Below, piece after piece: positions 35,400 through 47,049 of a stretch of DNA of 64,000 nucleotides. Location: assembly GCF_905475465.1 (NCBI RefSeq), contig NC_062242.1, positions 3,561,501 to 3,625,500 on the forward strand, given 5' to 3'. How positions within the stretch are numbered: position 1 is the stretch's first letter; each line of letters begins with the position of its first letter. Under the pieces are notes generated by a model. The model was given only the letters and a program-made list of their open reading frames with translations, ran no database searches and was not told the DNA's origin. This DNA comes from Pieris napi (Eukaryota; Arthropoda; Insecta; Lepidoptera; Pieridae). A program made the position numbers and the translations under genes.

Positions 35400-35560
35400 G
35401 AACCCTCAAATGTGTCTGAAGTATTTCCGAACCAATTCTTAAATGGCCGGCAACGCACTTGCGAGCCTTCTGGCATTGAGAGTTTCCATGGGTGGCCGTA
35501 TCACTTGACATTAGATGAGCCTTTTGCCAATTTGCCTAGTCTATAAAAAAAATGTCTTGA
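35400..35560 (-). repeat. Repeat family R2 copy
   Basis: Minus-strand copy: GTATTTCCGAACCAATTC, GGCCGGCAACGCACTTGCG and GGCATTGAGAGTTTCCATGG. Confidence 0.65.
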
Positions 35561-35624
35561 GAAATATGCTCGACTCAGAAAAAGTTATTAAAGGTCTTCT
35601 AGGCGAGCACTTTTTTTATATATA

Positions 35625-35810
35625 TAGGGGGGCAAACGAGCTTGGGGACGACCAAAAAGGGCAGTCTTCGCAGCCACCCATTTTTAGTGAGGAGTACACT
35701 CGATTTTTAAACATTTGGAGGTCGTATCTCTGAGGGAATATCCCCACCGGGAGTCGATTCCACAGTTCGCTAGTTCGCACTTTCTTCGAGGTGACATAAA
35801 AAAAACAATG
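35625..35810 (+). repeat. Dispersed repeat family R3, copy 2
   Basis: GGGCAGTCTTCGCAGCCACC, GAGTACACTCG, AACATTTGGAGGTCGTATCT and TTCCACAGTTCGC match 6715-6925. Lies just after an R2 copy. Confidence 0.6.
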
Positions 35811-35989
35811 CATGACGTATGAGAGCAATTAACGTCTATCGCGATAACTGACGAAAGAACGTTGAGGTATTTGCTACCGAGGCAAATAAATGGATAACCC
35901 TGTCAGTTATTAGGTCACAATAAACAATGTAAAAAGGTGGACCGATCAAGTGAAATAGTCATCGTCGTCAAAACTATACAGTGTTATAA

Positions 35990-36090
35990 GAGAGGCGCTG
36001 GACGCCAGGTGGAAACAGATTGTCCGCTCCAGATGTTTCCTTGCTGACCACGACAGTCAGATATGAGCTACGGACTGAAGAGAGAGAGAG
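35990..36090 (+). repeat. Probable LINE ORF fragment
   Basis: GAGAGGCGCTGGACGCCAGG and following read as a short protein-like stretch with stops. GC-richer than the flanks and ends in a GAGAGAGAGAG run. Family not determined. Confidence 0.35.
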
Positions 36091-36317
36091 AACATGTTCT
36101 TTATGATTGATATTAAAAGCACGCTTATAGTGGACTTTCAATTGTTTATTATTATTAATATTATTTTAACTCGGTATCAACGGGCAGCGATGTCTGTCCT
36201 TTTTGGGCGTAGTTTGCCCTATTACTATGTTAATAAAAACTCGTGACTGAATAGTTATAAATATTTTTAAGATATTTAAACTGCTGAATAAATTATGATG
36301 AACGTTGCCAAAGAAGA

Positions 36318-37624
36318 TAGGGGAGCGTGGGGCTAGTTGTAACAATTTTAACAAATAATTGAATATCATGAAGTGTATTGGCTAAATTACTACTAAATAA
36401 ACTTTGATCGATACTCTAACTATTTATCTATGAAGTCTAATCGAAATATTATCAAACCTACAGGCAACTATCTCACAATTATTATTTTTTTGAAAAAAGG
36501 GAAGTGTTACAACTTACCCCGTGGTTGGGGCTAGTTGTAACATCTGCTGGAGCAAGTAGTAACAACAAAAATGACACCTTCAATTGTTTAATTTTTTTCA
36601 CATCTTGGATCATTTTGCTTTGTATATATAACAGAAACTAACTAGGTATTTCTATAATGTGTATTTTATGAAATAGTTAACTGGAAAAAAAAATATAATC
36701 AACAAATTAAAGATTTAAGATTTTAACTATCTTTCTTATTCTGTTCTGAAGTATAATATATATAAGGTACTTATATCATGTCATGAAGTATATAAGGTAC
36801 TTATATCATGTCAACATGGCACTTATTATACATCCATGCAGTCTGTGCTCTGTTCACGTAGTTTTTAAAAGGGCCGTAGACTCCTACATCTCCTACAGGT
36901 TGCAAATTGTGGGAGCAATGGGAGGGAAACTATAACATGATAACATTGTTTTCTTTGGCTTTTACGACAACTGCAATATTCACATGTGAGCCATGGTTAT
37001 CAAGCAGTAACAGAGCTGGCTCTTTCTTGGTAGGTTTCGCGTCTTTGATAACTTGATCTACAAAAATCAAAAATTCTTTATCAGTCATCCAACCTGAAGA
37101 ATAACCAGCTCCAATGCAATCTTGAGGTCCACCGCGAATGAACATTTCTGAGTATTTAAGCCGGGGAAAAATCATCGGCCGTCAGTAACTTACAGCAATC
37201 TGGGGGCAAATTGTAACATGTTACAACAAACCCCGAGGTTTTGTTACAACTAGCCCCTTGATATAGTTCTTAATATTTATCACGATAACTATTAAATCAA
37301 CTTAGTAATCTTGAAAACTGTTATACAACATCATAAATAGTTATATTTCAGCATAAAATAAAATACATAAAACCTCAAAGCTACGAAAATAGTGAAACTA
37401 ACCAAAAATTTACGTTAGTAAAATTATAGGTTACCTGTCAACAATAAAGCGTTTGCACACACCCACTCACTGAGCCGCCTGACGGGACCCTGGATGTGGT
37501 AAAGTGGCGTGGCACGTTATAAGTTTAAGATTAGGTAAAAAAAAAACGTGAATAAAATTCAAATTCCTATTGAAAAAGGTCTGTTACTATTTACCCCTGT
37601 TACAACAAGCCCCACGCTCCCCTA
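36318..37624 (-). mobile_element. Decayed pogo/Tigger-like DNA transposon with long TIRs
   Basis: 1.3-kb element with 25-27 bp terminal inverted repeats starting GGGGAGCGTGGGGC, flanked by TA on both sides (36318-36319 and 37623-37624), the pogo/mariner target. The TIRs differ at one position by eye. Subterminal copies of the GGGGCTAGTTGTAACA-type motif recur near 36527 and 37200-37260, in both orientations. A direct repeat of about 25 bp occurs at about 36759-36785 and 36790-36815. The interior carries a transposase fragment on the minus strand. Confidence 0.85.
36801..37175 (-). pseudogene. Pogo-like DDE transposase fragment
   Basis: About 125 codons including one in-frame stop (36930-36932). 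Recognisable blocks are FIRGGPQDCIGAGYSSGWM, LLLLDNHGSHV (with the second catalytic Asp) and DVGVYGPFK (with the third). This is the DDE_1 domain of pogo/Tigger transposases. The N-terminal helix-turn-helix DNA-binding domain and first Asp region are not found, so it is inactive. Confidence 0.85.
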
Positions 37625-38142
37625 CATGAGTTTTATATAGGGGGAATATATCCAAAATGTTTTAAAATATGCAATAATGAAGAAAATCGATTGTTAAGTG
37701 ACAAAAGTACTTGAAAAGATCATTAAAAACTCCTGTATAACGTATCCAGCATCAATTGGAATTCTACCGCTCGAATGCATCATAAGAATACCAAAAATGA
37801 GAGTCAAATCATCGGAGAGGATTAATGTGGAGCCACTAAATCGAATGATCTATGCTATTAAAGTCGCTTTATAACTCGCAAGCCTTGTTTTATTAACCAT
37901 TCATAGTTCATACAAACTCGATTAATACTACATATTAGGTAAAGCATTTCTCAAATACTGTGTTTTTATTATAATATTAACACTGATTCTGTGGCTGACA
38001 GTGCTCAATGCAGGGTGAAAAGGGTGAAAATCAGTGAAACAGACACATGTTCTTCGTAATCAGATATTAATTTATTCACAAAAATGCTAAGCCAAACCAA
38101 TTATGTCAAAAACCAAAAATAATAAATTATTTCTATAAGCTC

Positions 38143-38250
38143 ACTCTGCGAATATATAAAGACTTCGATAGTGTCAGAGACAGCATTCAGTAGGCAACGT
38201 CTTTGTTAACGGGGATCTGTGCATCAGACTGGTTCTGTCCCTTGGTATCA
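38143..38250 (+). repeat. Promoter-like repeat, inverted partner of 43993-44092
   Basis: CACTCTGCGAATATATAAAG, CGATAGTGTCAGAGACAGC, ATTCAGTAGGC and AACGGGGATCTG. TATATAAA followed about 32-34 bp later by TCAGT is an arthropod TATA/initiator arrangement. Possibly part of a solo LTR or the 5' end of a transposon. Confidence 0.6.
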
Positions 38251-38454
38251 CAAACAACCTTGGACTTCGCCCTCTCATATATCCACTTTGTTACACATTC
38301 ATACATTACACACAATTTGACAGAAACAAATGATTTAGTTAGGTATTAGTTATAGTTAGACTAAATACCTTATATTATAGTAAGGAGCACTGTAAATATC
38401 GCTATCGCTTCAGCTTATCGTTATGAGCAGCTCTATTAGTGGACACAAGCTAAC

Positions 38455-38725
38455 CCTTGCATCACGGTTAGTTACGCGGCTCCGGGCGGGTCGGTCCGTT
38501 GTAATGGCCCGTGAAATTACCGCAATGCACCCAAATGGCCATGGGACATTCCGGGACATCAAAGTTGTATGAGCTTTGTGATACGCATTTCATTCTGTAT
38601 TGAATTAGAAAATTTAAAATGTTTACTAAGTTTTTGAGCCGTGCAATTCTCTTGAGGTCATTTCAACTCCGGTCTAATAGTTGCGCAATTATCACGCCGC
38701 CAGATAATTTCTCGTGCAAAAACAA
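38455..38725. promoter_or_regulatory. Candidate conserved regulatory element, 12 kb upstream of optix
   Basis: Balanced-GC, non-repetitive block: TTACGCGGCTCCGGGCGGG, TTGTAATGGCCCGTGAAATT, ACCGCAATGCACCC, TCATTTCAACTCCGGTC and TTGCGCAATTATCACGCCGC. Composition typical of constrained enhancers in AT-rich insect genomes. Confidence 0.4.
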
Positions 38726-38799
38726 GTTATTTATTTATGTATTAAATGCATTTTCTATACTATAAGTTACAATGTAACTGTTCTAGTTACCAACGACTA

Positions 38800-38930
38800 A
38801 GGGTTCTTCAAGAAAAGAGCGTACCAATTCTTTAAAGGCCAATTCTCTGGCAATATTACCTATCTATGGGCGGCGGTATCACTTAACATCAGGTAAATCT
38901 TTTGCCCCTATGTTACATAAAGAAAATACA
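38800..38930 (-). repeat. Repeat family R2 copy
   Basis: Minus-strand copy: GGTTCTTCAAGAAAAGAGCG and GGGCGGCGGTATCACTTAAC; diverged. Confidence 0.6.
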
Positions 38931-39104
38931 TGACAATTATGAACTCAAATTTTACAAAAAATAATTAAAAAACTTAAGTAACAGATAGGCGCTTAACAAC
39001 GTTTTTTTTAAATTACCAAACCAAATCAGCCAACTACCAAATATATCAAACTCTAAATAGTGTTTATTATTATATGTAGGTACATATGTCGATTTTTTTT
39101 TCGC

Positions 39105-39290
39105 TTAAGGAATAAGTATCGCAATACAGCGAGGAAATTCTAGCACTACACTGCCACAGGGACGTAATAAATATGTACATATATAGTTATAATAAATAAA
39201 AAATAATTTTGAATAACATATTATTACTACATAGGTAGGTTAAAAATAAATACATTTGTGTTTTGGAAATAAATTATATGGATTATATTT
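39105..39290 (+). repeat. LINE 3'-end repeat (family L1), short copy
   Basis: AATAAGTATCGCAATACAGC, then GAGGAAATTCTAG and an AT-rich tail; strongly 5'-truncated, as usual for LINE copies. Confidence 0.6.
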
Positions 39291-41999
39291 AAAAAAAGAA
39301 TTCGTACTCAACATCAACAATTTACCTCACACAGACTATTGAGTAGTTATCTTCAGTGACATACCTCAAAGCTATTTCATTTTCTTACCGAATGTACAAT
39401 TTACACAACAATGATCATTTTACAATAACCACTCGACAGTACATATTCAAATGGTACAGTTGAGTGGCAATGTGCCATTGTAAGGGAACACCTACGGGGA
39501 CAAGCACCAAGCCTTCCGCAGTTACGCGTTTTGCTATCACCTCTACTTACTACTTGTGGTATAGGTCATAAGCGATAAGACGTTTTCATATTATAACGTA
39601 CAGGCTGTGCTCTTACTTTCACCCGCATTCATTTGGTACCACGATTTTCTATAGCATAAAGCTTTTCTCGATAAATAGACTTTTAAATGCAAAAATGTTT
39701 TTGCTAGACATATCACAGAATTTTTTGTAGATATTAATGTCTTTCATAAAACTGTAGAAAGTACAAGTTTTCTCTATTGTCAATAGTGTCTGCAGCATAC
39801 GCGAATTAGGAATTTTAAGTGATTTCATTATTAAGTAGGATTGTAGTGGTGAAAGAAGAAGTCCTGCAGCTTTGTAGCCAATTCAATCATCAAATCTCAA
39901 ATTATTTCCCCTTTATAGTATTAGTGTTTACCTACAGAAACGGATGGTTTTACTTTCAGTTGAATTTTTATTTATAATCCTACAGCTAACATAAATTATA
40001 TACAACAAAAAACAATTATACCAAACATAGAATAGGTACATAATATATACAATAAGGTTCAAATATTTACGAAAAGAAAACATTATTAAACACGTAATAC
40101 CGAATTCAGCTGTGCCGTGTGATGGCGTGAAAGTAATGTGTGTAAGTGGGGAGAGTTTATTTAAATTTACTATACGATTTCTTTAGATATATTTATATTT
40201 AAGTACATTCAAAAGTAACAAAAGTACAGTCTAAAATTGATTAAAAACATCTTTTGCGTAAACTGAAACGCAAAATTAAAATATTGTATGGAATTCAGGA
40301 GAAATTATCTAGCCTGTTTTTTAAAGAATTCAAAATGTTATTAATACAATACTTATTGTATCCTAGACATAGTTAAATATATATTATAGATCGACAATTA
40401 ATATAAATATTAGCAAAAGATTATTAAACTATTTAAAATCTATCTCTGATATCTTATACCATACAAAATCATACAATCGCAGACATCCTTTGTTCGGCAG
40501 TAGTTTAGCGAAAGCAATTTGGCGTTTTACGCGCGTAGATATGACTCGACACGAATACTTAAACCACAACGATTTTTATATTTAAACGGAATTGAAGATA
40601 TTTCATTACACAAATAAATAAATAAATTCTTTATTTGCCTTAAAAGTAATACTATGGATGTATTAAAAAACACAAAATCAGCTATATCAAGCATGCAAAA
40701 GTCTAATTATAATTAAAAGAAATTGAATTATTTATTATGTTATATTGTTAGTATCTCAAATTTTATAATCTCAACGCAACAACAAATAAGTATCGCAATA
40801 CAGCGAGAAAATGCTGCCCGCATTAAAGGTAAATAAATTTTCTATTTAGTAATTTTTATTTATTATTATGACTGTACGGTTACTGGGTCATCGGGGATTT
40901 TAATTTTATGATTAAAATAAATAATTATTATGTTTTTTTTTTTACTCTATATTAAGCACTCGCGTAGGTACATCAATATAAAATAAGCGAAATAATGAAA
41001 TGTGAATTGAACGAATTAATGGAAAATATAAACGAAATTTCTTATTTTTAATTGTTTCTTGTTGAATCTCTAATATTGCACGGGCACTGTAGACTGGCTT
41101 CTCATCGTTGATAATGTAGCCATAGCTGAACGCATCTTCCTCTCCAAGGGACAGCTAAACTTGATATACCTACCTGTGAAATAAATGTTTTCTTTTTCTT
41201 TTGAATTATATCTTCAACAGGCACAATGCTATTCGTATACCAAGATAGTTTCGACAAAATGAACGCAAATCAGGAATGTATGCAAAACAATCCATGGCCA
41301 ACTAGATAATAGAACAACGTTTGTCATCGATAGATTTACATAGACGTTTAATTGTTTTGATAAATGTCTATTATATAGGTACATTTTTTAAATGAAGTTT
41401 TAAGTTTTAGTTTTAAAGTTTTTTTTAAATATATTCAGCAGTCCTTTCCGATAGACTGATGTATGTAAATTCATTATAATATTTAAAATAAGACGAGTGG
41501 CTAAGTGGTAGCAAATGGCCGCTAAAGTACAAAAAACAAACTCTTGACATCTCCACTAAGTAAAAAATAATTTTGACGGCGCCTAATGTGCTTTCATTTT
41601 AAATAATTACAAATATATTAACTTTCAAATTTTGCATAGCGTTTCAAACTTCGCAGCATACTTCATCTCTGATTATATTGTTTTTTTGTCTCAACTAGTA
41701 TACAATAGGATAGACAAGGGCATAATATTCAACAGCTACATACTTAGACCTTATATCACTAACAATGCGCTCCGGTTTTGCACGGGCAACCATGACCCGT
41801 AAATTTGCAAAGTTGTTTAATAATAATTTCGTAGCACCAATGAGTCTTAAATTCCAGCATAACTTATAAATAAGCGAGACGGAAATATCAATCATTATTC
41901 GTTTAGCATGTGTAACTTGGAACACATGTATCACTGTAAGTTGTGGTAAGTCATATTATTAGCTACAGTATTTTACGGTAAATATATATAAATACGGAG
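39291..41999. other. Intergenic
   Basis: AT-rich with one short LINE L1 copy. A 79-codon open frame at 41695-41934 (minus) looks mildly protein-like but has no recognised motif. Confidence 0.45.
40780..40880 (+). repeat. LINE 3'-end repeat (family L1), short copy
   Basis: AATAAGTATCGCAATACAGC and AATGCTGCCCGCATTAAA; 5'-truncated. Confidence 0.6.
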
Positions 42000-42115
42000 T
42001 TTATTGCCTGCTCTTCTCTTCCGTTCTACGCCCTTGATTTGAGAACTGGCAGTAAAATTAGAAGCATTTAATGTCTATTTCTTTTTTGACGTTCATAAGT
42101 GTACATTGAAGGGGA
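42000..42115 (+). repeat. LINE 3' tail with terminal hairpin
   Basis: GCTCTTCTCTTCCGTTCTAC, CCTTGATTTGAGAACTGGC and CATAAGTGTACATTG, shared with 59115. Confidence 0.6.
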
Positions 42116-42624
42116 TGAAAAATAGATTTTGTCCGATTCTCAGACGTACTGAATATCCATAAAAAAAACTCGAAAGAATCGGTCTAGCCGTTTCGGAGGA
42201 GTATGGTAAGTAACATTGTGACACGAGAAATTTATATATTAGATTACAACGTAGACTTGTTTAATCACGTATTAGATTTTTATTCTTCCCTTTGTGTAGA
42301 GTTTATCTTGGGAATATCGACAATATTCATCATCGACCCGTCTATCAGGCCTTGGCCTGGTCAAGCAAGGTCCACCAGCCGGTCCTGCTTTATGTTCCTT
42401 TTCTTCCTGTGATTCCCAAGGTTGGGGTCCAGCTCCCGTGCTCAATAATATTCACTAGTATTAATGATATGCAAAACACTTCTAAAACCCGTAAAAATGT
42501 ATTTTCAAAAGAAAATGCAATCTCAATAAACTCCGGTGGTATGTCAAAACCCTACATTACCGCGAATGTAACCTTTCTTAACTCGCAAAGGAAACCGCAC
42601 AGTAAAAACTGTGTCACATAAACT

Positions 42625-42725
42625 AATCAGCGGTTGATGAACGACGACGGGCCCTAATGGCCCCGGTCGCGGCGGCCACAAGCACCTTTTGTTGCGCTGC
42701 GGTTACGGGTTAACTCGGGGACATT
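42625..42725. promoter_or_regulatory. Candidate regulatory island, GC-rich
   Basis: ACGACGACGGGCCCTAATGG, CCCCGGTCGCGGCGGCCAC, then AAGCACCTTTTGTTGCGC (TCF/Sox-like). No coding frame fits. Confidence 0.35.
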
Positions 42726-42939
42726 CATATTTTCTGATCATATGATGGTTCAATGCGTGAAATACTACGTAGTGGCGAAATTTGGTTTGAAATCATATCT
42801 TACGAACATAATCATTGGATCTATAACAAGTTGCGTTTCCAATAATTGTTTTTTTCAATACTTAGTAATCGGGGATATAGTCGGAAATAATAGGAGTAGG
42901 TACCTAGATAATTGTGAATTGGATTTTACTGTGTTTTTT

Positions 42940-43075
42940 TATGTAATAGGAGGCAAACGGTCAGGAGGCTTATCTGATGTTAAGTGACATGCCCATGGTC
43001 ACTCACATTTCCAGAAGTTGCGTTGCAGGCCTTTTAAGAATTGGTACGCCTTTTTTTTGAAGGACTCTCAGTTAT
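42940..43075 (+). repeat. Repeat family R2 copy
   Basis: AGGAGGCAAACGGTCAGGAG, CTTATCTGATGTTAAGTGAC, then AAGAATTGGTACGCC. Confidence 0.65.
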
Positions 43076-43353
43076 TTAATTCTAGTCTAATCTAGTTATT
43101 TAATACAAATAAAGACAAATTATTGGAGAGCGTTATTTTCTATATTTAATTTATCATAATTTACATATTTCCCGACCAGAAAAACTCACAAAAACAAACA
43201 CTTCCAAGTTATTTCTAAGTTAAATCTATCAGTCCATTAATAATTAATTAATATGTAAGCACGGTATTAACAATTTCCCTAAAACAATCCCTCATTTACC
43301 CCAGTCGGTTGAAAGGATTAACATTTTCACCACATTATTCCCAATGGCAGCCC

Positions 43354-43384
43354 CTGTCAGCTGTCAACTGTCAATCACTGACAG
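43354..43384. promoter_or_regulatory. CTGTCA cluster (homothorax/TGIF-type sites)
   Basis: CTGTCA at 43354, 43361 and 43368 and CTGACAG at 43378: four half-sites in 31 bp. Confidence 0.35.
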
Positions 43385-43699
43385 GATTTGCGAACCCCAT
43401 ATAACGCGTCTTCTTCTTACATAATGCGATAGAAAAGGAGGAATGTAGTGTTGTTTATGTTATTGAAACAGATTTAAAAATCAGTGAGCATTGGAAAGCG
43501 AATTTAATATACTCGTTGGGGTTAGACCAATAGTTTTATAGTGGACATAGATATGTCTATATTATTTTTCTATCATTTGGGTACGATAAGCCTGTAATTA
43601 AAATATATCTATACTTAGATGTATATTTAAAAATTCTCCAGAAATAACTCGAATGTGGCACACGTTTTTGCATATTTATTTATTTCATATTTTGTTGAA

Positions 43700-43985
43700 C
43701 ACTAGCTAGGTACCCTGCGAACTTCGTCTTGCTTTAATATGATTTGTCATTTGACCTACCTTTTAGTACATACATACATATGGAATATTGCTATGCTACC
43801 CCATAAAGACTGTTCGCTTTTCCGGAATAAAAACTTAAGTACTAAAAAAAAATGATTTTTTATAACTTCCAATTTTTCTCTATAGAAACCTTTCTCCTTC
43901 CTTTAGAGTACAAGGAATAAATACATTTAAAAAAATACTCGATTTGGTCGATCCGTCTTCAAGTTTTGAGCTTAGCAACATATTT
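43700..43985 (+). repeat. RTE-like LINE tail
   Basis: CTAGCTAGGTACCCTGCGAA, ACTTCGTCTTGC, ATATGGAATATTGCTATGC, then GGTCGATCCGTCTTCAAG; same family as 16580. Confidence 0.6.
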
Positions 43986-43992
43986 TACCAAG

Positions 43993-44092
43993 GGCCATAA
44001 CCAGTCTATTGCAGATCCCCGTTATCAAAGTCGCCTACCGAATGCTGTCTCCGACACTATCGACATATTTATATGTTCGCAGAGTGAATTCT
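43993..44092 (-). repeat. Promoter-like repeat, inverted partner of 38143-38250
   Basis: On the minus strand: CACTCTGCGAACATATAAAT, CGATAGTGTCGGAGACAGC, ATTCGGTAGGC and AACGGGGATCTG. Similarity to the partner stops at both ends. Abuts an RTE-like tail. Confidence 0.6.
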
Positions 44093-44629
44093 CAGTAACG
44101 ATATTGTGTATATTATATGTTTAATATTATATACTTTATTTTATTTATTCTCGACATTGGCATAGTATGTATGTATTTCTGCAATAAATAAATAATATTT
44201 GTGATTCATCACATTCATTTATTTATATAAATTGATGCTATTTATATTATAAACCAATCTGAAACAATGATTAATTCGCCGGTTATAAAAATCACAACCT
44301 CCAAAGTATACTACTATAATATGTTACGCTTATTACAGTTTAAATCTTACTAAATATAAAGCAAAGTTTTATTTTGTCAAATTTGACGCACTATAATGTT
44401 GTTTTAATATGTTAGAGGGTGAACTAATCACTTGTGGGAGCTTTAGTAAGCTCATCGGTTTACTGAAATAATGTTTATGTTTACTTTAAGCTTATTTACG
44501 ACATAGGGTCAGTATTAAGACCATAGATTAGGGTGTACGGTATGGAATAATGGAAAAAGTACATTTCAATTTAATTTGCGATACACGCACAACTCGAATA
44601 CAAAATTGTATTTTTTTAATAATTTCTTT

Positions 44630-44745
44630 TTATAGAACAGGGGGCAAACGGACAGGAGGGTCACCTGGTTAAGTGATACCACCGCCCATGGACACTCAAT
44701 GGCAGAGGCTCGCGAGTGCGTTGCCGGCCTTTTACAAATTTGCCC
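44630..44745 (+). repeat. Repeat family R2 copy
   Basis: TATAGAACAGGGGGCAAACG, GACAGGAGGGTCACC, CCGCCCATGGACACTCAATG and GAGTGCGTTGCCGGCC. Confidence 0.65.
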
Positions 44746-45594
44746 CCCAGAATACTAAGGGCAGCCAGTGCATCAACCACCGACTACTAACTGTTCAGAT
44801 GATGGACCTGGGCGGATTCTCCACAGCGAAAACGTGTTGTACCCCCCTGGAGTAATCTCTGATTGAACTGCACCTAAATAAATAACACGGAACTTTTAAT
44901 ACGCACGGCACGCATAATTTTTAATTCTTTAAAAAAAAATTCTTTAGAAATTGTACTATTTAATTTATATGTTAATGAACAAGCTTAAATTGTAATAAAA
45001 CGTGTCTTATAATTCCTTCCTATTAAATAAAATATGTATATAATTACATCGGTATATAATGATATTCCTAAACGTAAAAAAAACACTATCATAGTAAATC
45101 TATGAATGCCACCTTTTACACCTAAAATCTCAACACAACCCAGGTGTTTACCAAATACCATAGACAAAGTAATTCAAAGATAATTGAGCACAGACCAGCG
45201 ATCGCTTTCAGACTGGCCATAGACCATGTCTACAGATCCATGTCTATATTATCTGATATACAAAGCACATCAATACATCGTTTAGTGGGAAATCACTATT
45301 GAAAGTTGAGACACTTCTTAAAATTGTACGCTCCACATGTTGTGGTACAGATTATGGGAAAAAGCGTTTATAATTAGGACATTTCTTTAAATGGCATAGT
45401 GTCGTGTAACATACAACTTTATTTTACTTAATTTCCAGTAGTTACATCGAAATATCACGTTTTTTTATATTTGGTCACATTTCATAATTAAGACTCATTC
45501 AATTGATACATTGCTAGTATTGCGCTCAAAAAAAAATGATGGTGCCACATCCATTTAGGTTTCTTGATATTTATTTGGCTTCTGTTTCGTGATA

Positions 45595-45830
45595 TTTATT
45601 TTTTTCTGGTAGGTAGGTAAGTATGTGATCAGCCTTGTGCCTGACACACGCCGTCCCCTTAGGTCTAAGGCATGCCAGTTTCCTCACGGTGTCTTCCTTA
45701 AGCGTACGACCTAGTGTTGAAATCGTACATAGGCAGAAAGTGCATTGGTGCACAGACACGGATCAAACCTTCGAGCGCAAGGGATGAAAGTACGCTGAAA
45801 CGTCTAGACCGATTTAATAATTATACTCAG
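45595..45830 (-). repeat. SINE (Metulj-like), minus strand
   Basis: Body (GCCTGACACACGCCGTC, GGTCTAAGG) and a diverged head are present; the 3' part is missing. Confidence 0.7.
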
Positions 45831-45959
45831 AACATTTTAGTACCTAATGATAACGAATTGACTCAACGTCGACAAACAACCAAAGACAATTTTCTTACGG
45901 GCATAGACAAAATTAAAAGCACTATTTTGATACCATAATTATTTTCAGGTGAAATATTT

Positions 45960-46140
45960 CAACGCTTCCAGCTGTTACTTAAGCCCCACGCGTGTCCACG
46001 CAGTAAGCGGATTGCGAGGCATTAGCTCGGCCGGACGCCTCCACGATCGACAGCCCATTGTGATCCCACTAAGCCGTCAGATTAGACGCCTCTACGTAAT
46101 CTTCATACCACATTGTTAACGTGGCATAAAAACTGTGTCA
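45960..46140. promoter_or_regulatory. Candidate regulatory island
   Basis: CCAGCTGTTACTTAAGCCCC, GGCATTAGCTCGGCCGG, ACAGCCCATTGTGATCCCAC and CGTCAGATTAGACGCC. GC-balanced and unique within the window. Confidence 0.35.
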
Positions 46141-47049
46141 GTTTTAACCTTCTTTTTATCTAAAAAGTTTGAGAAGTATTCTCGGACGACATGTCCAAAA
46201 TCTACTACAAATCATCTATCAACAAGCATCTACTTTTCCCCAGTGTAATTTCGATAAAAACAGTTGCCAACATACCAAACCAGGTTACCACTTTAAGATG
46301 TTGTCATTGGAGACTGGTTGAAAATTCATTGACATACCGTTTGCGTTTAAGATATTTAACAATCAGATGGATTGTCCTAACCTTTTAATTGAATTTAATT
46401 TTTTTATTACATTTCGTGTACCCTCTGTTTTGGCTAAAATTCACCGATATCCAGATTGAGAATTCTGATAAACGAGCTATCCATAATTGCTCAACCTTTA
46501 AAATCAAATTTCCTTTAGTTTTATAATTTATGAATCGATCTATTTTTTTCTCTCTTCGTGTTTGTCTATAAGTTCTTGTCACATTAAATCTTGTATTTCA
46601 TCTATTTGTCATTCAACTGTCACTTTGACATGTGCATCAATTTGAAGTTTCGGAGACTGAGCTCTGACGCAAAAGACGGTTTAAGTCAGCGAGTCCCCGT
46701 TCCTTTTAAATAGGAATAATTTATAGGCCATAAATAAAGGTCAGTGCGAATCACTAATAACCAGATTCCATATTGCACGTTTTATATTAATAAAATAAAC
46801 AAAGCTTACAAAATTATCAATGTTTAATTGGTCGGAATAACTACATTAACCCGTCACCACCAACTGAAACCTGAGACGATAGCCTCGCGTTACTAACTAA
46901 ATAAATTATCCCGTTCAATCCCGTTACAATGTTACAATTGATTTGTATCGTTTAACGATGTTTACATGTTAGAATTAAATTTTACAGAAGACTTAAATAA
47001 CGCGAGAGAATTAGTGCAATTAGAAAATAATACAGTGGCACTTATACAT

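Larger units (their letters stand above)
32711..36317. other. Repeat-dense intergenic block upstream of the LTR element
   Basis: Holds four R2 copies, an R3 copy, LINE tails and a GAAACTTCTTTA fragment between AT-rich unique DNA. No gene seen. Confidence 0.55.
44746..47049. other. Intergenic
   Basis: Contains a SINE (45595-45830) and a regulatory candidate (45960-46140); otherwise nothing recognised. Confidence 0.5.

Noticed and set aside
41695..41934. 79-codon open frame on the minus strand
   Set aside because: Slightly protein-like but no recognisable family; too little support to call a gene.
42292..42621. 109-codon open frame on the plus strand
   Set aside because: Composition not protein-like, no motif, no splice context.
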